Part shown: piece after piece, positions 35,618 to 44,540 of the stretch
Position numbering within the stretch: the stretch's first letter is position 1
Layout: each line of letters starts with the position of its first letter
Assembly: GCA_902633965.1 (NCBI GenBank)
Contig: CACPID010000003.1
Span: 1 to 64,000, forward strand
Source of the DNA: an uncultured Pelagibacteraceae bacterium
GTDB lineage: Bacteria > Pseudomonadota > Alphaproteobacteria > Pelagibacterales > Pelagibacteraceae
Direction of reading: 5' to 3'
Length of the DNA: 64,000 nucleotides
The notes under the pieces: model-generated
Told to the model about the DNA's origin: nothing
What the model saw: only the letters and a program-made list of their open reading frames with translations
Database searches by the model: none
Translations under genes and position numbers: made by a program

Positions 35618-36232
35618 ATGCTACCTCTCGAATTTTTCCTTTTTTTACAAATTATTTTATTTTTATTTATAACACCAGGCACTCCTAGAATAGTAATAAT
35701 ATCTAATTCAATAAATTATGGGGTAAAAAATTGCATATGGACTGCTTTGGGAGATATTACTGCTAATATAATTCAAGCAACTTTAGTAATTTTTTTTATT
35801 GGTTCGTTTTTTTCTGATTATCCAATATTTTTGATAATCTTAAAATGGGCTGGGATTATGTACTTATGTTACTTAGCTTATGATTTATATAATTCGAGTT
35901 TAAATAAATTGAATTCAAAATCTATTATAAAAAGAAGTATATTGTCGTTTTTTAATGACGGTTTTATAATTGCTGGCACAAGTCCAAAAGCTTGGATGTT
36001 TTTTCCATTTATTTTTCCACAATTTATTGATTTCGATAGCAATTATCTAATTCAATTTATTATATTAATGTCAACTTACGTTTTTTTAGATTTCTTGTCA
36101 TTGATGGCATATGCTATACTTGCTGATAGACTGGTAGGTTGGATTAAAGCGAATCCACAAAAAATAAATAGAATATCGGCATGTGCTTTACTTTTAATTG
36201 CAATATTCATAGTTTTTTTAGAAAAAAACTAA
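35618..36232 (+). CDS. LysE/RhtB-family amino-acid exporter
   Basis: 204-residue inner-membrane protein with about six hydrophobic helices and the family N-terminus FLFITPGTPRIVIISNSINYG, with WAGIMYLCYLAYDLY further on. Proteins of this family export amino acids such as lysine, threonine or homoserine. It stands alone behind a structured leader that could tie export to an intracellular metabolite. Confidence 0.82.
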   Translation: MLPLEFFLFLQIILFLFITPGTPRIVIISNSINYGVKNCIWTALGDITANIIQATLVIFFIGSFFSDYPIFLIILKWAGIMYLCYLAYDLYNSSLNKLNSKSIIKRSILSFFNDGFIIAGTSPKAWMFFPFIFPQFIDFDSNYLIQFIILMSTYVFLDFLSLMAYAILADRLVGWIKANPQKINRISACALLLIAIFIVFLEKN

Positions 36233-36380
36233 ATAAGTGATATAAATGCAACATAAAAAACTATAATTAACGCGGTTTTTCCAAATTCAACTAATTGTTT
36301 AAAAATGAATATATGTACTAATCATGGAAAATTTGTTATTAGGACCATGTTATATAACAACAATTACTTATAAGGTTAAT

Positions 36381-37037
36381 ATGAAAAAATTAATTATTGC
36401 AATACTAGGTTTTACTCTAGTCTGTTTTTCATCTAATGCATTCGAAAGAAAATTCGGTTTTTCTGCTTCGATGGCAATGTTAGACACTACAGTAACAGAT
36501 GATATTGATAGTAATGGATCAATTGATACGACTAAAGATATATCTAATGACGTTATTATTCCCTCGTTGTTTGTAGAATTTGCTACAGATTTGCCAAACG
36601 GCGGTAAAGCTTCATTTGGAGTTGACTATATTCCAATGAGTGCTGAGCTTGAAAGCCGATCAGTAACTCAAAATGAGGATGGAGGAACAAATGGCACTAA
36701 CAGTGGTACTCTTGATGCGAGCAACCATGTTACAGCTTACGTAACTCTTGGTGGCGATGTTGCTGGTAATCATGTTTTCGCACTAGCTGGTATGATGTAT
36801 GCAGAAGGTGAATACGATCTTAAATCTGTTTCATCAACAAATAGAACAGGCGATGTAATTATCCAAGGTACTAAATTAGGTATTGGAATTGAAAGAGATA
36901 TGGCAGAAGGTTTTATGAGAGTAGTTCTATCTGATAACGACTATGACCCAGTTTCTGCAACAACTTCTAATGCTACACAAGTAACAGCTGATATTGACAG
37001 TACTAACTTGACAGTATCATTTGGAAGATCATTCTAA
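36381..37037 (+). CDS. outer-membrane beta-barrel protein (OmpA/porin-like)
   Basis: About 218 residues from the ATG at 36381, preferred to the listed 36324 start because it begins a clean signal peptide (KKLIIAILGFTLVCFSSNA). The mature protein has alternating beta strands and ends in FGRSF, the terminal Phe typical of Bam-inserted barrels. No specific family. A strong terminator follows at 37064. Confidence 0.75.
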   Translation: MKKLIIAILGFTLVCFSSNAFERKFGFSASMAMLDTTVTDDIDSNGSIDTTKDISNDVIIPSLFVEFATDLPNGGKASFGVDYIPMSAELESRSVTQNEDGGTNGTNSGTLDASNHVTAYVTLGGDVAGNHVFALAGMMYAEGEYDLKSVSSTNRTGDVIIQGTKLGIGIERDMAEGFMRVVLSDNDYDPVSATTSNATQVTADIDSTNLTVSFGRSF

Positions 37038-37059
37038 ATTATCTTTAAAAAAGAATTAA

Positions 37060-37089
37060 AAAAAGCCCTCCTGCGAGGGCTTTTTTTTT
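37060..37089 (+). terminator. rho-independent terminator of the barrel gene
   Basis: AGCCCTC (37064-37070), loop CTGC, GAGGGCT (37075-37081), followed by a run of nine Ts in total. One of the few GC-rich hairpins in the window. Confidence 0.92.
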
Positions 37090-37127
37090 GAGTGATTTAT
37101 TTTGTTAACTCTTATAAACATATTCTG

Positions 37128-37895
37128 ATGAAGCTTGGATTTATAGGAACTGGTCAAATTTCCAAAGCAGTTATTTTGGGTATATTAAAATCAAAAATAA
37201 AGTATTCTAAAATTTACATTTCCAAAAGAAGCCTTAAAATTTCAAAGTTATTAAGCAAAAAGAGTAAAAAAATTGTAATTTATGACGATAATCAAAAAAT
37301 TTTAAACGCAAGTGATTGGATTTTTTTGGCTTTAACACCAACAGTTGGAAATAAGATCATAAAAGATTTAGATTTTAAAAAAACACATTTGATTATTAGT
37401 TTTATTTCAACAACTAAAATGAGAGATTTAAAAAGATTAGTTAAAGTAAAAGCCAAAATAGTCAGAGCTATACCCTTACCACCCATATCACTCAAAAAAG
37501 GTCCAGTACCAATTTTTCCACCAAATAAAAAGGTTAAAGATTTTTTTAATAAAATAGGAAATACAATTGAAATAAGTAACGAAAATTTATCATTAAATTT
37601 TTGGACTACATCTTCTATGATGGCGCCTTTTTATGAAATTTTAAAACAACTATCATCGTGGTTGGTTCAAAAAGGAATTAAAAAAAAAGATGCTCAAAAT
37701 TATATAACTTCCTTATTTTTAGCACTTGCAGAAGACGCTTATAAAAAATCTAATGATTTAAAAAAATTAGTAAATGATTCACAAACACCAAAAGGATTAA
37801 ATGAACAATCTCTCAAAGAATTAAAAAAGATGGGTTTTTATAACTCACTACATAAAACTTCAGAGGTTATTTTAAAAAGATTAAATAAAAAATAG
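37128..37895 (+). CDS. proC: pyrroline-5-carboxylate reductase
   Basis: NAD(P)H-dependent reductase of the final step of proline synthesis. The start at ATG 37128 (MKLGFIGTGQI) matches the family and is used instead of the listed 37092. Rossmann motif GFIGTGQIS is at the N-terminus; the C-terminal dimer domain has AQNYITSLFLALAEDAYKK and SQTPKGLNEQ in place of the usual TPGGTT motif. 255 residues, slightly short and divergent. It begins a run with the liv transporter genes (3-base gap), suggesting co-expression. Confidence 0.82.
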   Translation: MKLGFIGTGQISKAVILGILKSKIKYSKIYISKRSLKISKLLSKKSKKIVIYDDNQKILNASDWIFLALTPTVGNKIIKDLDFKKTHLIISFISTTKMRDLKRLVKVKAKIVRAIPLPPISLKKGPVPIFPPNKKVKDFFNKIGNTIEISNENLSLNFWTTSSMMAPFYEILKQLSSWLVQKGIKKKDAQNYITSLFLALAEDAYKKSNDLKKLVNDSQTPKGLNEQSLKELKKMGFYNSLHKTSEVILKRLNKK

Positions 37896-37898
37896 AGA

Positions 37899-38693
37899 AT
37901 GAGTGAAACAGAAATATTACATGTTGAAAATGTTTCAAAATACTTTGGTGGTTTAGCTGCTGTAAATAACTGCTCTCTAAGAATTAAAAAGGGATCTATA
38001 ACAGGAATAATTGGACCAAATGGATCAGGAAAGACTACTTTATTTAACCTAATAGCTGGAAATATTAAATCTACAAAAGGAAGTGTTATATTCAATAATG
38101 AAAATATAACAAATATTCCATCTTATCAGCTTTTTTCAAAAGGACTTTTAAGAACATTTCAGATTGCTCACGAGTTTACAAATTTAACAGTCTTAGAAAA
38201 TTTAATGATGGTACCAAGCAATCAATCAGGAGAAAATCTTATTACAGCATTAATTAATCCTAAGTTAGTTGAAAAAGAGGAGGTAGAATTAAAAGCAAAA
38301 GCTCTAGATGTTATTGAGTTTTTAAACTTAAAACATCTGTCAAACGAACTTGCTGGGAATTTGTCAGGAGGACAGAAAAAACTTCTTGAACTTGGTAGAA
38401 CTATGATGGTTGATGCAAAACTAGTTTTACTGGATGAGGTTGGAGCCGGAGTAAATAGAACATTGTTAAAAGATTTAGGAACTGCAATTCTTAGGCTAAA
38501 TAAAGAGAAAGGGTATACGTTTTGCATGATAGAGCACGATATAGAATTTATAAGCAGAATGTGTGATCCAGTTATTGTAATGTCAGAAGGATCAGTTTTG
38601 TTTGAGGGTACTTGTGAAGAAGTTAAAAAAAATGAAAAAGTAATTGATAGTTATTTAGGGCGGGCAAATCTGAAAAATAAGGACTCGAATTAA
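37899..38693 (+). CDS. livG: branched-chain-type amino-acid ABC transporter ATPase (LivG)
   Basis: ABC ATPase of 264 residues: Walker A IIGPNGSGKTTL, the LivG-specific insert with LLRTFQIAHEFTNLTVLENL, signature LSGGQKKLLELGR, Walker B LVLLDEV (Val replaces the usual Pro) and H-loop MIEHD. Energises uptake of branched-chain or other amino acids or amides with LivF, LivH, LivM and a periplasmic binding protein. Its stop overlaps the livF start (TAATG). Confidence 0.9.
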   Translation: MSETEILHVENVSKYFGGLAAVNNCSLRIKKGSITGIIGPNGSGKTTLFNLIAGNIKSTKGSVIFNNENITNIPSYQLFSKGLLRTFQIAHEFTNLTVLENLMMVPSNQSGENLITALINPKLVEKEEVELKAKALDVIEFLNLKHLSNELAGNLSGGQKKLLELGRTMMVDAKLVLLDEVGAGVNRTLLKDLGTAILRLNKEKGYTFCMIEHDIEFISRMCDPVIVMSEGSVLFEGTCEEVKKNEKVIDSYLGRANLKNKDSN

Positions 38694-39400
38694 TGGCTTT
38701 TTTTGAGGGTAATCAAATGACAGCTGGTTATGGTAATGGACCAGATATTATATCCACCTGCACTATCAAAGTTAACAAAGGTGAAATTGTTGCAATATTA
38801 GGACCAAATGGTGCAGGTAAATCTACCGCAATGAAAGCAATGCTTGGCTTACTTAATTTAAAATCTGGAAACATTAAGATAAATGGAAAAGATATTTCAA
38901 AACTTTCACCACAAGAAAGAGTTAAATCTGGTATTTCTTTTGTGCCTCAAACAAAAAATGTTTTTTCTGAACTGACAGTAAGAGAAAATTTAGAAGTTGG
39001 AGCATTTTTAAGAGAAGATAATATTAACGATGTTATTGAGGAAATATATGATCTTTTTCCAATACTAAGAGAAAAAAGTTCTCAAGTGGTTGGACAATTG
39101 TCTGGTGGGCAAAGACAACAGGTTGCTTTGGGTAGAGCTTTAATGATAAGGCCATCAGTATTAATGTTAGATGAGCCAACTGCAGGAGTCTCACCAATAG
39201 TAATGGATGAATTATTTCAACATATATTGAGAGTAAAAGAGACAAATGTGGGAATAATTATGGTCGAACAAAATGCCAAACAAGCACTAAGCATATCTGA
39301 TCGAGGCTATGTTCTAGTTACTGGACAAAATAAATTTGAAGGTTCTGGAAGTGAACTATTGGAAGATCCAGAAGTAAGAAGATCTTTTCTTGGAGGATAA
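38693..39400 (+). CDS. livF: branched-chain-type amino-acid ABC transporter ATPase (LivF)
   Basis: 235-residue second ATPase of the Liv-type transporter. Walker A ILGPNGAGKST, Q-loop VPQTKNVFSELTVREN, signature LSGGQRQQVALGR, Walker B LMLDEPTAGVSP and H-loop MVEQN. Shares its first base with the livG stop. Length and the PTAGVSP box are typical of LivF. Confidence 0.92.
   Translation: MAFFEGNQMTAGYGNGPDIISTCTIKVNKGEIVAILGPNGAGKSTAMKAMLGLLNLKSGNIKINGKDISKLSPQERVKSGISFVPQTKNVFSELTVRENLEVGAFLREDNINDVIEEIYDLFPILREKSSQVVGQLSGGQRQQVALGRALMIRPSVLMLDEPTAGVSPIVMDELFQHILRVKETNVGIIMVEQNAKQALSISDRGYVLVTGQNKFEGSGSELLEDPEVRRSFLGG
39392..39396 (+). promoter_or_regulatory. Shine-Dalgarno that sets the livH start
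   Basis: GGAGG lies 5 bases before TTG 39402. The ORF-track start (TTG 39390) precedes this site, so TTG 39402 is the better initiation codon. Confidence 0.6.
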
Positions 39401-39401
39401 T

Positions 39402-40412
39402 TTGGAATTATTAAATGCAGTAATTTTATTATTAAATTACACTGTAATACCAGCAATTACTTATGGATCTCAATTAGCACTAGGTGCAATTTTTGTGACA
39501 TTAATTTATGGAGTACTTCGATTTGCTAATTTTGCAACTGGAGACATGATGTCTTTTGGGACAATGTTCGCTGTTTTACTTACATATTATTTTCAATCAG
39601 TTGGAGTTAGACTAGGATTTTTACCTACAGCATTATTGACACTGCCTTTAGCCATACTTGCTATGATTTTATATATGCTATTTATTGATAAATTTGTTTT
39701 TAAATATTACAGAATAAATAAAAGTGCACCTGTTCAGTTAGCTATGGTTAGTGTTGGTGTAATGTTTGTTACTCAGGCGATCATAAGAATAATTATAGGA
39801 CCGTTTGACAGAAGATTTATGGATGGTGAAAAATTTATACTTAAAGCCTCTGAATTTAAAGAAATGACAGGACTAAGCGAGGGACTTACTATTAAATCTA
39901 CACAGGCGATAACACTTGTGGTTACAATTATTTTAGTTTCAACATTATTTTGGTTTTTAAATAAAACTAAAACTGGCACAAGCATGAGAGCTTACTCTGA
40001 TAATGAAGATTTAGCTTTACTATCTGGTATAGACCCTAAAAAAGTTGTTATGATTACTTGGATCATAGCTGGATTTTTGGCGACTGTTGGAGGAGTTTTA
40101 TACGGCTTAGATAAAAGTTATAAACCATTTGTTTATTTTAATAATATGCTTCCAATTTTTGCTGCAGCAATTGTAGGAGGGATCGGTAACCCCTATGGGG
40201 CATTTTTAGGTGGTTATGTAATAGCATTTGCTGAGATTTTGGTTACTTATGCTTATAAAAAGTTTTTTATTTATTTGTTACCAGAGTTTTTAGAGCCAGA
40301 TTCTTTGGTACAATTATTATCTACAGATTACAAATTTGCAGTTTCTTTTTCAATATTAGTAATAGTCTTGTTATTTAGACCTTCTGGTATTTTCGAGGGA
40401 AAAAAAATATGA
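39402..40412 (+). CDS. livH: branched-chain-type ABC transporter permease LivH
   Basis: About 336-residue permease with eight or so membrane helices. Family motifs GVLRFANFATGDMMSFGT near the N-terminus and TSMRAYSDNEDLALLSGID followed by GIGNPYGAFLGGYVIAFAE. Start placed at TTG 39402 on the basis of the GGAGG site. Overlaps livM by ATGA. Confidence 0.9.
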   Translation: MELLNAVILLLNYTVIPAITYGSQLALGAIFVTLIYGVLRFANFATGDMMSFGTMFAVLLTYYFQSVGVRLGFLPTALLTLPLAILAMILYMLFIDKFVFKYYRINKSAPVQLAMVSVGVMFVTQAIIRIIIGPFDRRFMDGEKFILKASEFKEMTGLSEGLTIKSTQAITLVVTIILVSTLFWFLNKTKTGTSMRAYSDNEDLALLSGIDPKKVVMITWIIAGFLATVGGVLYGLDKSYKPFVYFNNMLPIFAAAIVGGIGNPYGAFLGGYVIAFAEILVTYAYKKFFIYLLPEFLEPDSLVQLLSTDYKFAVSFSILVIVLLFRPSGIFEGKKI

Positions 40413-41785
40413 GAAAATATTTTAATATTATAGCTGCTTATTCAATCATGTTATTTTTAATAATCATGGTTGGAATATTTCAATCATGGTCAATTGCATT
40501 ATCAATTCTTAATTACTGTTTAATTTCTGCAGTGATGACTATGGGAGCGAATATTCAATGGGGTTACGCAGGTTTAATAAACTTTGGCATCATGGGTTAT
40601 ACAGCTCTTGGTGGGTTAGCTGTAGTTTTAGTTTCAGTTGCACCTGTTCCTGAAGCTTGGAGTGCGGGAGGATTAAATATTGTAGGTAGTTTAATTTTGA
40701 TAATTAGTCTGGTTTTAATTGTAAGATTTTTTTTAAAAAAATATAAAAATCACAAATATAAAAACTATTTTATTACATTTTCGATTATATTTGGGGTAAT
40801 TTTAATTAGGTTTGTTGCATTCCCAGGTATTGAAGCAATTGAAGCAGTTAATCCTGCAAAAACTGGTTTTCTTGGTGGACTTGGAATGCCAGTACTATTT
40901 TCTTGGATTATTGGAGCATTCTTTGCAGCTGGCTTGGCATTTATTGTTGGTAAAATAGCCTTAGGGTTAAGAGCTGACTATCTTGCTATAGCAACATTAC
41001 TAATTGCTGAGATAGTTGTATCAATTATTAAACATGAAGATTGGTTAGCAAGGGGAGTTAAAAATGTAATTGGATTGAAAAGACCAGTTCCCTACGAGAT
41101 AGATCTACAAACCTCTCCCTGGTTTATAAATTTAGTTGAAAGAATTCATGAAGGAAAATTAAATTTATTAAGTTCGGTTTCTGATAAAAAAGATATGTTA
41201 AACCAATTAGTCATAGATGCATCATCTGTGTATGTAAAACTCTGTATGACTGGTTTATTTTTATCAGTGGTTATAATTTTATTAATCCTTACTCAAAAAG
41301 CTCTTTATTCACCCTGGGGAAGAAAAATGAGAGCAATTAGAGATAATGAAGAAGCTGCAGGAGCAATGGGCAAAAATGTAGTTAAGGAGCATTTGCTGAT
41401 TTTTATTCTAGGATCGGCAATTGTTGGTTTGGCGGGCGCAATGATGGTGACTAATGATGGCTTGTTTACCCCTGGAAGCTATAGGCCAATGAGATATACT
41501 TTTGTTATTTGGGTAATGGTAATTGTTGGCGGTACTGGTAATAATTTTGGAGCAATATTAGGTGGATTTGTAGTATGGTTTTTATGGGTAGAAGCAGGAC
41601 CAATAGCTTTATATTTAATTAATTTTTTTACTACACATTTAGATGAAACTAATGCATTAAAGGTTCATCTTATTGAGAGTGCACCCTATTTTAGATTTTT
41701 AATGATTGGAGTTGGACTATTAGTAATAATGAGGTATCGTCCAAAGGGATTAATTCCAGAAAAAATAAACGTCAAAAAAATATGA
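40409..41785 (+). CDS. livM: branched-chain-type ABC transporter permease LivM
   Basis: 458-residue permease, coupled to livH by ATGA. Recognisable motifs: INFGIMGYTALGG, ALGLRADYLAIATLLIAEI, WGRKMRAIRDNEEAAGAMGKN and IVGGTGNNFGAILGGF. The helix around residue 105 and the stretch at 210-270 (LKRPVPYEIDL...) are longer than in E. coli LivM, as in many alphaproteobacterial versions. Its stop overlaps the start of a 22-residue reading frame. Confidence 0.9.
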   Translation: MRKYFNIIAAYSIMLFLIIMVGIFQSWSIALSILNYCLISAVMTMGANIQWGYAGLINFGIMGYTALGGLAVVLVSVAPVPEAWSAGGLNIVGSLILIISLVLIVRFFLKKYKNHKYKNYFITFSIIFGVILIRFVAFPGIEAIEAVNPAKTGFLGGLGMPVLFSWIIGAFFAAGLAFIVGKIALGLRADYLAIATLLIAEIVVSIIKHEDWLARGVKNVIGLKRPVPYEIDLQTSPWFINLVERIHEGKLNLLSSVSDKKDMLNQLVIDASSVYVKLCMTGLFLSVVIILLILTQKALYSPWGRKMRAIRDNEEAAGAMGKNVVKEHLLIFILGSAIVGLAGAMMVTNDGLFTPGSYRPMRYTFVIWVMVIVGGTGNNFGAILGGFVVWFLWVEAGPIALYLINFFTTHLDETNALKVHLIESAPYFRFLMIGVGLLVIMRYRPKGLIPEKINVKKI

Positions 41786-41850
41786 AATATATATTACTTG
41801 GAATGGCTTTAGCATTTGCGATGTATTTAAGTGATAAATACATCTTTTAA
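41782..41850 (+). CDS. 22-residue single-helix microprotein between livM and the MFS gene
   Basis: Short frame MKYILLGMALAFAMYLSDKYIF, not in the ORF track. Its ATG overlaps the livM stop (ATGA) and its TAA overlaps the next gene's ATG (TAATG), so it is precisely nested between two coupled genes. One hydrophobic helix is predicted. It may be a membrane microprotein for the transporter or only a coupling device. Confidence 0.5.
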   Translation: MKYILLGMALAFAMYLSDKYIF

Positions 41851-43022
41851 TGAACAAAAACCTTTTATTATTAACTCTTAGTCAAATTTTTAGTTTTACG
41901 GCAGCACCAGTTACCGTTTTCTTAAGTGGAATAATTGGTTCTCAAATAAGTCCAATTAAATCACTAGCAACTTTACCAATGTCAATTTCTGTAGTGGGTA
42001 TAGCCGTAGGAGCAATTATTGCTACCAGGGTAATGAGTTTGATTGGTAGAAAATATGGATTTATATTAGCATCAATTGGTAATACATTATTTTCTATTTT
42101 AGCAGCTTACTCTATATACAGCCAAAACTTTATTTTATTTTGTTTTGCAAATGTATTTATAGGTATTGGAATGGCATTTACACATCAGTATCGTTTCGCA
42201 GCTGCTGAAAGTGTTAATAAAGAGATGGCACCAAAAGCAATATCAATAATATTATTTGGTGGGATCATTTCCGCATTTTTAGGACCAAGTCTAGCAAATT
42301 TTTCAAAAGATTTGATTAGTGAAAACTTATATGTTGGATCATATCTTGCTCTCGCTCTATTAACTTTTATTCCATCAATTCTTTTTTTATTTTATGAAGA
42401 TAAATCAAAATTTGAAATTAATTTACAATATAAAGGAAGAAGCTATATTGAATTAATTTCACAACCAAGATTTTTTCAAGCTGTATGCGCATCAGCATTT
42501 GGATATGCAATTATGACATTTCTTATGACCGCAACTCCAATCAGCATGCATGTAATGGAAAATATGAGTTTAAGCAAAACCAGTATTGTTATTCAGTTTC
42601 ATGTTGCTTCAATGTTTTTACCATCTCTTATGACAGGTTTTTTAATTAAAAAATTTGGTAATAGTAATATTATTTATGCAGGTATATTTCTTTACAGCAT
42701 TACATTGATTGTAAGTTCTTTTGATCAAACTTTTTTAAATTATATGATTGCTTTAATATTTTTAGGATTAGGTTGGAACTTTTTGTTTATCTCAGGAACA
42801 AGTTTACTTGTTTTGACTTATAAAGAAGAGGAAAAATTCAAAGCACAAGGTCTAAATGATTTTGTAGTTTATTCTATACATGCAATAGGTAGTTTATCGG
42901 CAGGGATTTTTATTACACTTACAAGCTGGAAAATAATGAATTTAATTTGTATTCCTTTTATGCTTTTAATAGTATTGGCAACAGTAAGAGCTGAAATTCA
43001 CGCAAAAAAAACCCTAGCGTAA
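41850..43022 (+). CDS. MFS transporter
   Basis: 390-residue major facilitator with about twelve helices. The loop between helices 2 and 3 has RVMSLIGRKYGFIL, the family A-motif in a diverged form. Substrate unknown. Start coupled to the preceding microprotein; last gene of the proC-liv transcription unit. A bidirectional terminator lies at its end. Confidence 0.85.
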   Translation: MNKNLLLLTLSQIFSFTAAPVTVFLSGIIGSQISPIKSLATLPMSISVVGIAVGAIIATRVMSLIGRKYGFILASIGNTLFSILAAYSIYSQNFILFCFANVFIGIGMAFTHQYRFAAAESVNKEMAPKAISIILFGGIISAFLGPSLANFSKDLISENLYVGSYLALALLTFIPSILFLFYEDKSKFEINLQYKGRSYIELISQPRFFQAVCASAFGYAIMTFLMTATPISMHVMENMSLSKTSIVIQFHVASMFLPSLMTGFLIKKFGNSNIIYAGIFLYSITLIVSSFDQTFLNYMIALIFLGLGWNFLFISGTSLLVLTYKEEEKFKAQGLNDFVVYSIHAIGSLSAGIFITLTSWKIMNLICIPFMLLIVLATVRAEIHAKKTLA

Positions 43023-43041
43023 CTTAACACTAGGGTTTTTA
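43011..43041. terminator. bidirectional terminator between the MFS and livK-like genes
   Basis: ACCCTAG (43011) and CTAGGGT (43030) with flanking A-run and T-run form an AAACCCTAG/CTAGGGTTT hairpin, loop 12 bases. It ends the convergent transcripts on both strands; the left arm overlaps the MFS stop codon region. Confidence 0.85.
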
Positions 43042-43050
43042 AATATAAAA

Positions 43051-44244
43051 CTATCTTTGTTTTTTAGTTTTGAATTTTCCACCTTTTATTTCTTTTTCGA
43101 GGAAAGATCCAAAAGCTTCTCCAACATCAGTAAATTCTACCCCAGTTGCTCCTTCGTAGTTTACAGCTTTACCTTTAGATAGAAGATCTAAAGCTTTTTT
43201 AAGTTGACCTGGATAAATTTTAGTCCCAGGCGCGTTAGCTACTGACATTACATTTTTTTGAATAGTTGCTCTATCTGCTTTACCACCCGCTTGCATAGCT
43301 AATGTTATTAAAGCAGCAGCATCATAAGATTCTCCTGTGTAAGGTCCAGAAGAGTCAATTCCACCAGCTTTAGCAACTTTTGCAAATACTCCTGCTCCTT
43401 TTCCAGTAGATCCTGGTATTGAACCAAATGATTTATTTAAAGCTTTACCAAAATTATCTGTTAAAGAGTCACCAATCATACCATCAGATAAAATAAAAGT
43501 ATCAAAAGCTCCAGAGTCAAGAGATCCTTGAATAATACCTTTACCACCTTGGTCTAAGTAACCAATTACAGCAACAGCATCACCGCCAGCAGAAGCTAAA
43601 GTTGCTACTTCAGCTGCATAATCTGCTTTTCCATCTTCGTGAGCTGCAGTTGTTGTAACTTTAATACCGTGAGCCTCTACAGCAGCTTTATAAACATCTG
43701 CTAAACCTTTTCCGTAGTCATTATTTGTATAAGTTATAGCAACACTTTTCACACCTCTATCTTTAGTAATATCTGCTAAAATCTGTCCACCTCTTGCGTC
43801 AGATGGGGCAGTTCTAAAAAAATATCCTTTATCTTCTAAAGTTGTAAGTCCAGGTGATGTTGCTGATGGAGAAATCATAACCACTCCATTTGGAACTGCA
43901 ACGTTAGATGCAATTGCTCCTGTAACACCTGAACAGTCCGCACCCATAATTGCTACTACGCCATTAGAAATTAATCCTTCCGCAGCAGAGGTTGCGGCAG
44001 CAGAATCTACACAAGTAGAGTCAGCTCTTTCAACTTTAATTTTTTTTCCACCTAACAATGAACCAGAGTCAGATGCCTCATTGAATGCTAATTCAGCAGA
44101 TGCAGCCATTGCAGGAGTAAGAGATTCGATAGGTCCTGTAAAACCTAAAATTATACCCATCTTAATATTTCCGTGCCCATCTGCATATACGTTTGATACT
44201 ATGCCAGTAAAAAACATACATACAGCTATCATTAATTTTTTCAT
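43051..44244 (-). CDS. livK: branched-chain-type amino-acid ABC transporter substrate-binding protein
   Basis: 397-residue periplasmic binding protein of the Leu/Ile/Val receptor family. Signal peptide (LMIAVCMFFTGIVSNVYA), GHGNIKMGIILGFTGPIESLTP at the mature N-terminus, and VVAIMGADCSGVTGA and MISPSATSPGL in the ligand-binding lobe. An AAAGG ribosome-binding site precedes the ATG. Encoded convergently to proC-livGFHM, its probable transporter; ligand not determined. Confidence 0.9.
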   Translation of the reverse strand: MKKLMIAVCMFFTGIVSNVYADGHGNIKMGIILGFTGPIESLTPAMAASAELAFNEASDSGSLLGGKKIKVERADSTCVDSAAATSAAEGLISNGVVAIMGADCSGVTGAIASNVAVPNGVVMISPSATSPGLTTLEDKGYFFRTAPSDARGGQILADITKDRGVKSVAITYTNNDYGKGLADVYKAAVEAHGIKVTTTAAHEDGKADYAAEVATLASAGGDAVAVIGYLDQGGKGIIQGSLDSGAFDTFILSDGMIGDSLTDNFGKALNKSFGSIPGSTGKGAGVFAKVAKAGGIDSSGPYTGESYDAAALITLAMQAGGKADRATIQKNVMSVANAPGTKIYPGQLKKALDLLSKGKAVNYEGATGVEFTDVGEAFGSFLEKEIKGGKFKTKKQR

Positions 44245-44540
44245 AGTTTTCCTTTATTTGTTAACGTTTTATAAAAATATAATTTAATTATGAATATGCG
44301 GGTTTTTCAATAAAAATTTATTTAATTTTCATATAATAAACATAGATCTAACCACAATTATTGTACGCAAATAGACAAAAATGTAGGTTTTTGACTTTGA
44401 GGTTTTAGGTTGATTTTAGGTTATTAAGATCTAATTTGACTTCATAACTATGAAAATTTCGATTTTAATTCCTATATTTAATGGAAAGACAGTTTTAGTG
44501 CCATAAGATGTATTTTAAAATATAATTTACTTAGATAAAA
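44245..44540. other. intergenic region between livK and the sugar-enzyme gene
   Basis: About 296 bases upstream of two divergent genes. It should hold both promoters, but none stands out. Two direct copies of TTTTAGGTT (44403, 44414) lie 11 bases apart. The 18-codon glycosyltransferase-like fragment is listed separately. No RNA gene seen. Confidence 0.6.
44450..44506 (+). pseudogene. possible remnant of a family-2 glycosyltransferase start
   Basis: ATG followed by 17 codons, MKISILIPIFNGKTVLVP, then TAA. The residues match the strongly conserved beginning of GT2 glycosyltransferases (KISILIPxYN). It lies directly upstream of a sugar-modification gene, where such enzymes are common, so it may be the leftover 5' end of a deleted gene. 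At 18 residues, chance similarity cannot be excluded. Confidence 0.4.

Noticed and set aside
38222-38527. 101-codon minus-strand ORF inside livG
   Set aside because: Antisense shadow of a clear ABC ATPase.
43011-43041. Hairpin between MFS and livK-like genes as a regulatory switch
   Set aside because: It sits between convergent stops with A- and T-runs on both sides, the usual form of a bidirectional terminator.
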